64,000 bases of DNA, taken from the NCBI GenBank assembly GCA_028583605.1, contig CM053330.1:32165619-32229618 (forward strand). Direction: 5' to 3'. This stretch comes from Dastarcus helophoroides (Eukaryota > Arthropoda > Insecta > Coleoptera > Bothrideridae). Under the pieces are notes generated by a model, which worked only from the letters and a program-made list of their open reading frames with translations, was not told the origin of the DNA and made no database searches. The position numbers were made by a program, and so were the translations under genes. Shown here piece by piece: positions 46,443-57,705 of this stretch (position 1 is its first letter; the number at the start of each line of letters is the position of its first letter).

Positions 46443-46469
46443 ATGACCACGTTACAGCTTTACACGAAG
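46443..46469 (+). CDS. Possible first coding exon (MTTLQLYTK)
   Basis: ATG at 46443 is the first ATG after an in-frame TAA at 46419-46421. It opens MTTLQLYTK and runs into AAG|GTAATATG, an acceptable 5' splice site, followed by a T-run. It sits directly below the GC-rich promoter-like block. The nine residues are too few to name a family. No downstream exon could be identified in the remaining window, where transposons dominate, so the gene may have a long first intron or the call may be wrong. Confidence 0.25.
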
Positions 46470-46981
46470 GTAATATGATTTTTTTTTGTTTTTTCATAGT
46501 TATTTGTATTATTTTTCTAATTGGTAACCTTATCAGAATCAGATAAACAAAAACACGCTAACAACTGAATGAATCACCTTGTTAATTGTTTACGATATTT
46601 TTTGAACTTTGGCAAAGTTGCATTGTTAAAATTTTTCAATTGCGGATCTTACCCAAATAGTAAATAGAGTAATGTACGTGAAGTTTTTTTTTAACATTAA
46701 AGTCCGAAATGTTTTAATGAACTATTTAGACTTGACCTAGCTCAATTAAAATTAGTCTTTTTGTCTGAGGGATATTCACAGGCCCGGATCCAATAAGTGC
46801 GGGGTCCGATTAGATTTTTCTTTGCGGGGCCCTTTAGTTTTTTTTTTTGGTACTGAGCAGCTGACAGAAATAAAATAATGTTTGTGATGTTATCGAGTCC
46901 ATAGGTAAACCAAAACAAATCGAACTCTCTCAATTTAACAAACCAAGAAATTACATAAACTGTTTGTAACTTAGGATAGCT
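46470..46981. other. Putative intron or spacer
   Basis: 46780-46850 has GGCCCGGATCC and GCGGGGCCC words like transposon ends. Otherwise unassigned. Confidence 0.3.
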
Positions 46982-47500
46982 GATTCCTGCAACAGTGCGC
47001 CGGGCATCTATATGTCCTATAATAAAGTTAGGAATTTCGTTCACGTGCAGACCTCAGCTGTGTACAAGGATGTATTTCAGGAAAATAGGGTCACATGTAC
47101 AGGGTGCCTCCAAAAAGTGTGAACCGTTGAGGGTGATTTTTTTTAAATAGGACTCCCTGTATTTTTTTACATTTTTGGGTACCTTTCTGACAACTTTACA
47201 TATTTCTAAGATATTGTTAAATTTGGTTAGATAGTTCCAGAGTAATAAATAAATAAAGTGAAAATAAATATTTTGCAACATTTTCTTTAAAAATTCATTA
47301 AAAATACAAAAACGCCCTAAAATCAAAACTACGCTAGGGCTTTACTGTAGTGGGTCTCTAGTTACTTTGCTATAAATATCTTAAGCCTAACTTGTACAGG
47401 GTGTCCAAAATTCAATGTCAAATTGGCTAAAATATGAAGCAATTTTGCATCGTTTTTTCAAATGGAACACCCTGTATATGTTTTTCTATGAGATACAAAA
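46982..47500 (+). mobile_element. Non-autonomous TIR element, copy 2 (partial)
   Basis: Matches 2396-2920. The left end has AACAGTGCGCCGGGCATCTA and CCTATAATAAAG, then ACAAGGATGTATTTCAGG and TACAGGGTGCCTCCAAAAAG. The right-hand part and right TIR are missing after about 47500. The inner TACAGGGTGTCC and ACACCCTGTATA motifs are better preserved than in copy 1. Confidence 0.65.
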
Positions 47501-47625
47501 TTAAAAAATGAATATTTTATTTTATTTCTGTTACCCATATTTTTCAAATAGTATATTAGACCATTTTGATTTATCACCTTTTATACGTAATATTAAGGAA
47601 CATATCCTAGCTTACCTCAGGCGTA
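47501..47625. other. Spacer
   Basis: Nothing recognised. Confidence 0.3.
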
Positions 47626-47629
47626 GCTA

Positions 47630-48118
47630 AAATAGGGCGTTGTAGGGCGCTTGTCCCCCTCTGGTTCATGCAGCAAACCGAACATTTATGTATTTCACTG
47701 GGAGACCAAAAATTTTCTTTCCAGCTTTAAAATTCATTCTGTCCTTGAAATATTTTTTCGAAATTTCGACTTTTTTCTCAAATTTCGTATTTTTTACATT
47801 TGTCTTTTTTTTTAAACTTTGCATTTATTTATAAATTTTCACTTATTTTATCAAAAAGGGCTTTATTAAAATATCAAATTTTTCGTCGTTTCGTCGTTTT
47901 TTTCCGGCCATTCCGGAAATTCGACATTTTTTGAAAATTTCGACTATTTTTGATTTTGCAAATTTCAGCTCGTTCATTAAAATTTTCACTTTCCCATAAA
48001 ATTTGCTCGATGTTCTGATAAAAAAAGAATATTTGTTTGAAATTTAATATTTTTGCAAGAAAATTACGAGACAATTTTCTAGAAGTTTCAATTTGTCAAA
48101 ATTTCGACGTACATCATA
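47630..48118 (-). repeat. Type I AT-array element, copy 3 (inverted)
   Basis: Begins with the tail read in reverse (GTAGCTAAAATAGGGC, GTAGGGCGCTTGTCCCC) and ends near 48118 with the head in reverse (CAAAATTTCGACGTACATC). A further tail-like piece, GATAGGGCGCCTGTCTTCC, starts at 48149 and leads into another array. Confidence 0.55.
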
Positions 48119-48330
48119 ATGTTAGACATTTTCTGACGCCACATGAGGCATGATAGGGCGCCTGTCTTCCTCTTGACTGCTCGAGTCAATATAATAAATC
48201 TTCACCAAGGAAATTTCCATTTTTTCTTTACATTTCGATTTTTTTTTCATAAAATTCACTGTTTTTTAATTTCGATACAGTCTGACTTTCTGGAAAATTT
48301 CAAATTTTCACTAAACGATAAAACGCTTTT

Positions 48331-48550
48331 TCTCAAAATTTAGATCTTTTTCATCGATTTTTTTTATGTTTAATCCACTTGGAAAGGACAACTCTGTTAT
48401 GTCTTCAAAGCACCGCGAGTAGAATGAGGAAACAAGGATTTCTCAAAATTTAGATCTTTTTCGTCGATTTTTTTTTATGTTTAATCCACTTGCAAAGGAC
48501 AACTCTGTTATGTCTTCAAAGCACCGCGAGTAGAATGAGGAAACAAGGAT
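48331..48550. repeat. 110-bp tandem duplication across a LINE junction
   Basis: TCTCAAAATTTAGATC begins units at 48331 and 48441. Each unit includes about 40 bp of AT array and about 70 bp of LINE 3' end, including GTTTAATCCACTTG, CTCTGTTATGTC and GCACCGCGAGTAGAATG. The two units differ at only a few positions. Confidence 0.85.
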
Positions 48551-48700
48551 AGATGGCAATGAACCGCCTTCTTAAACAAGGATAGGTTTTAATTTTTAGG
48601 GAAAATTCCTTTCGGTAACAAGTTTCATAACTTGGAAGTTCTATAGAATTAAAAGTCTCCGTAGACAGAAGTCCTCTCTGTGTCAAGCTGGACCGATCAT
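48360..48700 (-). mobile_element. CR1/L2-like LINE 3' fragment, partly duplicated
   Basis: Reverse complement of the terminus of the 27340-30090 element. Landmarks are AAACAAGGATAGATGGC, CGGTAACAAGTTTCATAAC and GTCTCCGTAGACAGAAGTCC, with GTCAAGCTGGACCG marking the truncation at about 48695. A few dozen bases of the middle are scrambled. Confidence 0.75.
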
Positions 48701-48899
48701 TTTCTCATAATTTCGTCTTTTTCTCAGAGTTAAGCTTATTTTTTCCAAAATGTCCACCTTTTTTCTTAGATTTGACTTTCTCTGGAACATTTTGAATTTT
48801 TTGTCCATTTCGAAGTATTCTCGAAATTTCGTTTTTATCAAATTTCGACAATTTTCTGAACATTAAGCAGTTTTTGAAAATTTAGAATCTGATATTTTA

Positions 48900-50160
48900 G
48901 AAATTTCGACCTGGGTCTGTTTTTCATGAAATTTTGAATTTTATCCCAATATTCGGTTTTTAATATTTTCTTGGCAAATTTATCTTTTTTCTAAAATCTT
49001 TCACTTTTTCTCTTAAATTAGTCTTTTTCCTAAAATTTGCCTTTTCCTAAGAATTGAACTTTTTTGAAATTTCTAGTTTATTGTCAAAATTCTACTTTTA
49101 GAACTTTTGTTTCAAAAATCGTTGATTTATTTCGAAATATTACAATTTTTGTTAATATTTGCCTTTCTCAACAAATTTCCACTTTCATCTCAAAATGTGA
49201 TGTTTATGGTTCTAAAAATGTTTTCTCTCTAAATTAGATCGGAATGTTAATAAAAATGTTAAGAAAAACGTTTTTGAGGATTTAGAAAAAGAATTTGCTT
49301 ATAAATTCAACGTCTTTACTGAATTTTAAATTAAAATTATATTCTGGGAACAATGAAATTGGAAATTGCGATTTTTTTTTAAATTCGTATTTTTCACAAA
49401 ATAAGACCATTGAAACTTTTAACTTTTGGACATTTTTCGAAATTCTGGAAAGGTTAGGTTTTTGTTTTTAATATGATTTACTGAGAAGTCTGACTGTTCC
49501 AATTTTTTTCCTCGAAATTCGTCTTTCTTTAAATTTCTAGCTTATTTTCAAAATTAGAGTTTTGATCTTAAAATTGGTTTTCTCTTGGAAAGCTGAAATA
49601 TTTTCTAAAAAGTGCGATCTTTTTCTCTTAATTTCTCTAAATTGTAAATCTTGAATCTTGAATTTTGAAGATCGTTTTGTGAATCATGTGTTTTTTCCTA
49701 ATTTCTTTTTTAAATTTTATCCCCAGTAATTTTAAATTATTGTTCGAAATTCATCTTATTCTGCAAATTTATCTCAAAATTCGATATATTCTGTTTCTGG
49801 ACATTTCCATTAAGAATTGATTTTTTTGTTTAAAACTACTTTTTCACAAAATTTGTTTATTTTTTTTAAATTGGATAGAAATTTTAATTAAAATCTTAGT
49901 CTGAAACAATATTTTTAGGAAGTTTTGAGAAAAAAATTTCTTGTCAATTTCATGAATATGTTTACATTTAAAAAAAGTAAAAATTCTAACAGAACTATCT
50001 TTAAAAGTTGCAATATTTTTTTATCTAAATTTGACTTGTTATGGAAATTGTCACTTTTTTCACAAGAATTCACTTTCGGAATTTGGCTTTTTTTCAATTT
50101 ATTTTTGGATGATTTTCACGTTTAATCTTGACTTTAAAATTCATTTTTGTCGACTTTTTA
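48900..50160 (-). repeat. Type III AT-array element, minus copy
   Basis: Inverse paralogue of 7800-8990 (see there). In this orientation the top strand is T-rich. Open frames at 49915-50125 on both strands are array sequence. Confidence 0.6.
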
Positions 50161-51179
50161 TACCCCTTTCAATATTTTTTATGCTTTTAATTCAATTTTT
50201 TTATTAGAATTTAACTTTACTTTAAATTAAAGTTTTTTTATAGAAATTGCCACCTTGAAATGGCAGATATATTTGCTTTAAAATATTTTTTATTGGTAAC
50301 TAGAAATGGAGACCATAATAAGAAAAAATAGAGATAAATATGTACATAATGTATTCATGATTAATAACAAAAAGAACTCTCCAAGATCTAAAGTCTATAA
50401 TATCAACGACTTTAAATACAATCAGTTATTTTATTTGTTAAGAGTATGCAACGCCGAGAATACTGCATCACATGTAAAATTTAATGTCTTATTTTCACCC
50501 CCTTGGAGGCTAAATTTCCAAATCTCCTTTCCTAGTGCTCAGCTACGCTATATTGCGATCTCGTGTAAAAAATTCCATGCTTCTAGATCCACTCGTTTAA
50601 ACTGTTCGTTGTCGGTTAATCAGTGAGAGATTTTTTAAATAGACGTGCAAATCTTTTCAATTTAACGACTGATCGTAATTTAACCCCAGTTTCCATATTT
50701 CGATATCTTTTTTTAAATTACGAATATAAACTCAAAAACTAAAAATTGTTTCTCGAAATTTGGAAACGCTAACTATTCTCTTGAAATGTAAGGAGCGGTG
50801 ATGGGTTTCTTTTAATTTTCAAATCCCAAAATTCAGTATTTTTATTGATATTCTCAAAACCAATAAAGATCTCAACAATTTTTAGAGCTTTGGATTTTTT
50901 TATTAAAATTTAGAATATATTCTAGATTTTTTCTTAAAAATCCGAGCTATTTATTCAAAATCTCAATTTTCAATGAAATATTTTAATTTTTTTCCAATGT
51001 GTTTGAATCAGATGCAAAATTTTATCTTTAACCTCGAAATGTCGACATTTTTTCAAAATTTTAGAACATTTTCAATTAACTTAAAATTGTAAATTTTTAT
51101 TTTCCCTTTTTCCCTGAAACTTTTACTGAACTCGGAAATTTGACATTATTTAGGCATTTTTTACTTTTTTTTGTGATCG
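50161..51179. other. AT-rich spacer and array
   Basis: 50300-50640 is more complex and holds a 106-codon frame (50306-50626) without any known domain. The rest is AT array. Confidence 0.35.
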
Positions 51180-51199
51180 CAATTCTAATTCGAGCTTCT

Positions 51200-51305
51200 A
51201 ATTCATCATTATTGGCCTGTTAACGTGTACACCGCTTTTCAAATATCCCCAGAAGAAATAATCCATGGGACTCATTTCTAGAGACCTAGGAGGCCATTCA
51301 TCGGA
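51200..51305 (-). pseudogene. Tc1/mariner-superfamily transposase fragment
   Basis: On the minus strand the frame reads DEWPPRSLEMSPMDYFFWGY, followed by LKSGVHVNRP and a stop. This is the region of the third catalytic aspartate of DDE_3-type transposases, where relatives carry SPDLTPLDFFLWGYLK. The usual SPD reads SLE, but the later MD is kept. Upstream coding sequence cannot be followed, so only this fragment is called. It is separate from the two elements beginning at 51951. Confidence 0.6.
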
Positions 51306-52989
51306 ACTCTTTGGCTTTCAATTTTGTCCGTTATTTTAGAATAAACAAGCTTATGATTGTTTTGTATTTCTAATTTAGTTATCTGCCAAATGGCCTCAAA
51401 CTAAGAAAATTCAAGATGGGCTGTCTCTGACAAACACCAGTCCCACAAAACGAATCAAATTCATAGAAAAATGTCGGTATTATTTATTTTTAATTCAATC
51501 CCACCAAACGTCAAACTGAATAATTCAAGATTTTCAACAGAACTGGATTTGCAGGTGTATTTGACAGCATAAAAGTGGAATAATAATCACTTATAAGGGG
51601 CTTCCGACTTAATAGCCCACGACAAAATTTTCGTTCCTGTTTCAGATATAAAAAGTTCACTGGTCAAAGCAGGTGTATATGAAAAAAATTATAAAACATG
51701 GACTAGATTATACAAATATATATTGTTTATAATCATAAAATAAGTAAATAATACGCCGGATCCGCTTGAATTATCGATACCTGGTTTGTAAGCTTAGAGC
51801 AAGCACGTATAGATTGCAATTTCTTTTTGTATAAATAAAAACGTTTAGAAATTCATAATCGGTTTGAATGCAACTTCGCGTCTTTATTTGTTTTAACAAA
51901 ATACGAAAAAATCAAATGAACCAGGTTAAATGTGGATGCACTGGTGTATACAGTGTAAAACAGCCAAATGGAATAAATTCAATATCTCAGTTATTGTACC
52001 GGCTGGCCAACTAAGGCTATATCTCAGCAACGAACCATCCCACAGTTTTAAAAAAAAATTTCAATTAGAAAAGTGGTCCTGAAAAATCGCTGTAAAATAT
52101 TTTTGAGGTTCTAAAATGACCGCTAGGTGGCGTAATACGTGGAGCTAAATAGAAAATTAGGATTTACTTGAAATTTTGCTTAATTAAGGTATATCGAAAA
52201 TTTATGCATTGTAATCCTAGAGTAGTTTCAATATATTTTTGTTTTACACTCTTTCTTCTATCTCTAAAAATAAAGTGGTGGGGAGACATTGAAAAAAAAT
52301 TTTAAATACCATTTACTTCAGTTAGCCTCAATCAAATTTAACAAATTTAGTCTCTATAGAAAGAGTGTTATTTAGTCTATCGAAAGCACTTTCATGTGTT
52401 TTTATTTTATAATTATTGTCGTTGCTACATCGCGTTATATAAAATGGTAACAAATTTTGCCGGTTTTCTAAAAAAAATTAAATAGGATGATATGTCAATT
52501 TTGACATCTTAAAATAGAGAATTGAAAGCCCTACATATCAGTGAAAAGCGCAACTCGATATCTTTTGTCTAACCGGAGATATTGGCAAATAAAATTTCAG
52601 TAACGTAAAAGCTTGATGACGTTGTTTAGCATTTAGAATACGAAATCAGAGGAGGTTTAGAATTCGTCTTACATAATATAAAAATAAGTAATTAACATAC
52701 CTACAAAGATCCAATAGTAATAACAGTGAATAAAGTAAAAAAATTAATCGAAGAAACAATTTAATATTCAAAAAAGTAAAAAAAAAAGACAGTGCATTAA
52801 ATTAAAATTAATATCGTCTATTGACTGGAGCCCTAGATGCTCAAACTGACTGCGGCCCATTATTTTCATGCAGTGAATCCTCTGACGAATGAACACTTAA
52901 ATTTTAACTTTTACCGTTGAACATTCTACTACTCTAAATAGTGTTTCTTATTTTTTCGATCATATCGTTTCTTTTGTAGGCTTGTTGGC

Positions 52990-53340
52990 AAAAACAAGGT
53001 CTTCTATTCGCCTGACAAATAAAAATCTAGGCAAGTCAGATCTGGGGACCTGCATGGCCAAGAAAACTGACTTCCACTTCCTAGCTACCTGCCACGTGGG
53101 CCTGGTTTTGAACGGTGGTTCAGCATATCCCCAAGTCATTAGCTATTGTTCTAGCACTTAAATAAGGATTAAATTTTACATATTCTAAAACATTTATAAT
53201 ATTTTGCTCGATGCGACCTCTACGTTATCTTCTGAACACAACAACATGCACATTTCCTGTGGTGCGTATGTGATGTATCAATCGAAGGAAAACTCTTTCG
53301 CTTTAATTACGTTTTTCGGGATACTGCACGCATAGATTTA
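52990..53340 (-). pseudogene. Element B transposase remnant
   Basis: Minus-strand pieces in order: YPEKRN, a stop, then FLRLIHHIRTTGNVHVV, NVLEYVKFNPYLSARTIAND near 53210-53140, and WPCRSPDLTCLDFYLSG near 53062-53010, followed after a frameshift by RIEDLVFANKP. These match the N-terminal helix-turn-helix part and the last catalytic motif of insect DDE_3-type (Tc1/mariner superfamily) transposases. The middle of the protein, with the first two catalytic aspartates, is deleted, so the element could not move by itself. Confidence 0.65.
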
Positions 53341-53432
53341 GCAGCTTCACTTGCATTTTCATGCATTCGAAATAAATGGTTAGTTGACATGTCAAATGCT
53401 TCTTCATTTATTTAAATCGTTTTAATTTTAAA

Positions 53433-53463
53433 AGTTGAAATACAAATCTTGTCCCCTGAAACA
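53433..53463 (-). mobile_element. Penelope-like repeat P9, tail fragment
   Basis: On the minus strand it reads TTTCAGGGGACAAGATTTG then TATTTCAAC, the common end of the family. It lies inside element B. Confidence 0.45.
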
Positions 53464-54734
53464 AATTTTTTATTTTATAAAGAAATAAAAAAGCGAAAAT
53501 ATAAAAGCGGAAATAGCAATTCAGTTAGAAGAGCAGGAAGTAAATACATTTGCAACCTTAAAGATTTGCACTTTTTTATTTCATTTTCGCGGTTAACTTT
53601 TTTCAAGGGCCACTTTACCAGTTTTGTAGACGAACTATGTGATTATTCATAACTTAAACTTTGTTTGCAAATATCTTCGGTTAGACAAAAGATATCGAGT
53701 TTCGATTTTTACTGATACTTGGGGCTTTTAATTCTCTATTTTAAGATATCCAAATTGACATATTCTATTTAATTTTCTTTAGAAAAATGGCGAAATTTGT
53801 TACCATTTTATATAACGCGCTGTAGCAGCGATAATAATTTTAAAATAAAAACACGTGTAAGTGCCGTCAATAGACTAAATAGCAGTCTTTCTATAGAGAC
53901 TAAATTTGTTAACTGAAGTAAATGGTATTTTAAAAAATTTTTTTTCGACGTCTCTCCACCACTTTATTTTTAAAGACAGAACAAAACAAATCAAAATTAT
54001 TCAAGAATTACAATGCAAGTATTTTTAATAATCCCGTTAATTAAGCAAAATTTTGAGAAAATCCTAATTTTCTATTCAGCCTTACCTATTACGCCACCTA
54101 GAGGTCATTTTAGAACTTCAGAAATATTTTCCAGTGATTTTTCAGGACCACTTTTCTTATTGAAATTTTTTTCCCAAAGCTGTGAAGTAATTCGTTGCTG
54201 AGATATAACCGGCGTCCTTTCTTAGTTGGCCACCCGGTACATATTAATGAAAAATCCCGAGACAGGTCAATTTTAGATTATAAGGTGACATCCTGCATCG
54301 CAAAAATCAATCCCTAGATGCAACTCCCTTTAAGTAACCGTTTCAACCCCTAAATTTTTTATTTGGTGTACCTCATCTCGAAGGTCTTTTTATTCTCTAT
54401 TCAAAAATGTAATGTTTGCTGCATTTATTTAAATAACTATTTTAAAAAAATACTGTTTTACGAACTAGATGAAATTTTCTACAATAATAACTAATAGCGG
54501 CTCTTCCGGTTAGTTCTCGATATTCATAAAGGAACCAAAAGCAATTTCGATATCCTTTTTTGATTCTGTGATAGAGGAAACGTAGAAACTTATCAATCTT
54601 ATCATAGTCAACTGTACTTTTTGTCGAAAACATCCCAGTAACTTTCTAAAACTGTGAGAGAAATAAACAGTGGTCGGTATCATGCTTCAGTTATCTTTTT
54701 GCACATTTTGAAAATTTAATATGGGCCACAAAAA

Positions 54735-55940
54735 TGCATAAAATAATAATTTTACAAATGGTTGGTTATGGAGATAAAGCAAGATGACGGGCTAAAATTG
54801 CTCGTCTATTTCAACAAAAATTTCCTGATTTACCGCCTATATCCCAGGGTACAATTAGTAAAATTGAGAAGCATTTTCACGACCATGGACATGTACGAAA
54901 GCTAAAAAAAACCCTCAAATGCATTAACTAAGGATACCAAATTGGAAATAATGAATGAGTTTCAAGAAAATCCACATTCTTCAAGTCGACAAGTAGTTGC
55001 AGCACTGAACGTTAGTCTTCTTCGAGTATTCGTGTACTGAAAGAAAATAAAATGCATTCTTATAAACTGACACTATATCAAGAGCTCAGTAATGACGATT
55101 TTGATAGAAGAACTCATTATTATTCATGGTAGACTCTTATTGACCGGAAATATTATGTTTTTTTCAATTTATTTAACATTTCTTCAGCCCAGTTTGGAAA
55201 TATTTAAATTTTTATGGTTTGTTGACAATTGTCAACAAACCATAAAAATTTAAATATTTCCAAACTGGGCCGAAGAAATGTTAAATAAATTGAAGAAAAC
55301 AGAAGAACTCATTTTTGTGACCAAATGATGCAAAGGTTAGATAATAATGTCATCCAAATAAAAAACATATTGTTTTCTGATGAAACCACTTTTACTCTGC
55401 ACGGTTATGTAAATCGTCGCATACACAGAACCCTGAAAAAGTTAATGTTTGGGCAGGGATTATTGGAGATCATGTGATTAGTCCATTGTTCATTGATGAA
55501 AATTTTATTTAGTATTGCTCCAAAACAACATTGTACCAGCTTTGATAAACTTATAGCCAGCTCAAGAAATTCCACACGTTCCAGCTAATATAGTATGATT
55601 CCAGCAAGATGGAGCACAACCACACTACCAAGTCAATGTCCGGCAATATCTCGATTTTACATTTCCAAATCGGTGGATAGGGAGACGAGGTACGGTAGAA
55701 TGGCCACCACGATCACCAGACTTGACGCCTCTGGATTTTTTTTGGGGTTATGTGAAAAGTTAAAAAGTTCAATGTATAAAACCAAACCCCGCGAACGTAG
55801 CTGACTTATAAGCAAGAATAACGCTTACAATTGCGTCGGTGACACCAGAGATGTTGAATAATGTTAGGAGACAGTTCTATTCAGGATTAGGATGCTGCCA
55901 AGATGGAGATGCCCATTTGGACCTCTCCTACATTAAGTAT
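54735..55940 (+). pseudogene. Element A transposase pseudogene
   Basis: The N-terminal DNA-binding part reads LQMVGYGDKAR, a TGA, RAKIARLFQQKFPDLPPISQ, GTISKIEKHFHDHG. Further on, after frameshifts, come NPHSSSRQVVAALNVS, NILFSDETTFTLHGYVNRR (first catalytic Asp), VNVWAGIIGDHVISPLFID, FQQDGAQPHYQ (second Asp), FPNRWIGRRGTVEWPPRSPD and LTPLDFF (third acidic site). The order and motifs fit an insect DDE_3-type transposase of the Tc1/mariner superfamily. A palindromic insertion at 55106-55313 breaks it before the first Asp, and multiple stops are present. Inactive. Confidence 0.75.
55106..55313. repeat. Near-perfect palindrome between 13-bp direct repeats
   Basis: AGAAGAACTCATT occurs at 55106-55118 and 55301-55313. 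Between them is a hairpin with 68-bp arms centred at 55228/55229 (GTTGACAATTGTCAAC) and only two mismatches, preceded by 42 bp of other sequence. Removing one direct repeat plus the insert restores the transposase frame at this point, so it is a real insertion. Confidence 0.85.
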
Positions 55941-56276
55941 GGTTTGTTTTTTATTTTATTAAATGTAAATATTAGATTTATATTTTGTTGTTGAAAATTG
56001 AAATTATTTTTACTGTTAATTCTTGAAATAAATAAATTTTGAAATAAACCATGACATTTTTGAATAGAGAATGAAAAGACCTTTCAAATGAGGTATAACA
56101 TAACTTTCGGTTTAAAAATTTAGGGGTTGCAACTGTCACTTGAAGAGGGTTGCATCTAGGGATGAAAATTTGACGGTGGGTCTTTTTATAATCTAAAATT
56201 GACCTGTCTCGAGATTTTTCATTTTGTAGAATAACGAAAATACTGAATTTATTCCAATTTGATGTTTCACACTGTA

Positions 56277-57110
56277 TAAAATTTGTTTAGATTACTATAT
56301 TCCTAATTTTTTTATATCGGCATATTTAATGATGTTTGTCTTCTTTTCTCGAAAGTTAACTTAGGCTTTTTAAATCTTCCATTCGTAGGACTTCGTAATT
56401 AATTAGACTGCATATGTATATGTAAATTATTTCTGAAATAGATTTATAATATCTTGTGTAGATAGATGAAAGTTGAACGGACTTCCGGAGGTTGTAGATT
56501 TTTTGTCCGAGAGAACTATACAGTTAGACGTATACCTGTATCTATACTTTTGCTTTTAATCACGCTTTACATGAGCCCAATCAAGTTTTTGCTCGACTGG
56601 AACAGTGTCATAAAAAGTTAACGTGATTAAACATTAAACTTTGAAATAGGTAATCGTATCGTTTCAAGGACAATTAATATTCAACTCAATATTTAAAATT
56701 CTCACACGTTAACAATTTTACTTTCGAAATGATTAAGGTGCACCCACGAAAGCCACCAACAGTAGCAAAATATAAACTAATTTTGCTTAATTGATCTAAT
56801 TCTGGTAATCATCAGTAATCGCTTTCCTTAAGAAACGGATCTTTACCCAAATCAGCAGCACAGTACTCATCAGAAGTGCACAGCAATTTGTGTCTTCTTT
56901 GGGAGGGTTTGAAAAATGACATTATATTTGTGTGCCATGCTATCAAAATACCAGGATACCACAAATATTTTAATATACATATTTCCCATTCAAAAGTTTA
57001 GACATTGTCCTGAAATAAAAATGTCACTTTAGGAAAATAATAAGGTACAGTAATGCAATGTGGGTACCAATATAATCAAGATAGTTCACCGGCAGTAGTA
57101 GTGTTCACTA
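56277..57110. other. Unassigned sequence
   Basis: Complex AT-rich DNA. No gene, repeat end or RNA recognised. Confidence 0.3.
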
Positions 57111-57116
57111 AACATT

Positions 57117-57192
57117 GATAGCTTGTACTATCGATATTATCGATGGACCCCTTACGAAAATATCGATATTATCGATAGTACTATAGATAGTA
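57117..57192. repeat. TATCGATA palindromic repeat
   Basis: TACTATCGATATTATCGATGG and AATATCGATATTATCGATAG with TACTATAGATAG form an imperfect palindrome of short ATCGAT words, like many small hAT MITEs. Confidence 0.5.
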
Positions 57193-57221
57193 TTTACCAA
57201 TCGTTTTATTTTAAATTATAT

Positions 57222-57705
57222 TGTTGCGCGTTATCGGCTCGAATGATTAACACTTGGTGAATTATAACCACTTTATTTCAAAACTGAACTCGGCACACTA
57301 CAATTGTAATTCACTAACATTGTTTAGTTAACTAACTTATTCATTGACTTCTAACTAACTTGACTAACTCCTCTGAGAAAAGAGCGACCGCCTTATATAG
57401 GTCCCGGTTCGGATTCTCGAAGAATTCAGCAGATAATGCTTATCATTGTCGAAATTTCTGGAGCGCTTATCTGTCGTTTAATTTATTATCGCGGGCCCTT
57501 CCTTTATCAAATTTTCTAGAAAATTCCCAACTAAACTATATAATTACTTTTTGTTACAATATATGTGCTGGATGTTTGCTTTTTATATGGTATTATATTC
57601 GGTCTCGTCTCGTAAATAGGATAAATTGTAGTACCTTCGTTCTAGGCGATACGATCACATATTTTAAAGAAATAAACAAATCATAAATCTCGTTATGCCC
57701 TCACA
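57222..57705 (-). mobile_element. Gypsy-type LTR (3' LTR or near-solo)
   Basis: 484 bp, TG...CA on either strand. On the minus strand it starts TGTGAGGGCATAACGAG, has TATATAAGG at 57400-57392, an AATAAA signal at 57277-57272 and ends CGCGCAACA. Directly upstream (57706-57716) is the purine-rich GCAGCGGGGAC, the expected polypurine tract before a 3' LTR. Internal sequence past about 57755 is not recognisable. Confidence 0.7.
57392..57400 (-). promoter_or_regulatory. LTR TATA box
   Basis: CTATATAAGG on the minus strand, followed by CGGTCGCTCTTTTCTCAG, a plausible start region. Confidence 0.5.

Larger units (their letters stand above)
51999..54237 (-). mobile_element. Nested element B with about 600-bp TIRs
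   Basis: The left arm (51999-52598) and right arm (53652-54237) are inverted copies. They start CCGGCTGGCCAACTAAGG and, in reverse, CCGGGTGGCCAACTAAG. TA at 51997-51998 is repeated at 54238-54239; the opposite TIR of element A shows the intact site (GTTATTCTACAAAATG). The centre holds a decayed transposase on the minus strand and a Penelope-like tail fragment at 53433. Confidence 0.8.
51951..56274 (+). mobile_element. Tc1/mariner-superfamily element A, with nested insert
   Basis: It begins CAGTGTAAAACA and ends TGTTTCACACTG, with TA outside each end (51949-51950 and 56275-56276). Removing the nested element (51999-54237 plus one TA) leaves about 2.08 kb with inverted repeats of about 223 bp: 51951-51998 plus 54240-54414, against 56051-56274. 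The transposase lies between them in the plus direction. Confidence 0.8.

Noticed and set aside
50306..50626. 106-codon plus-strand open frame
   Set aside because: No recognisable motif, AT-rich composition, no splice or neighbour support.
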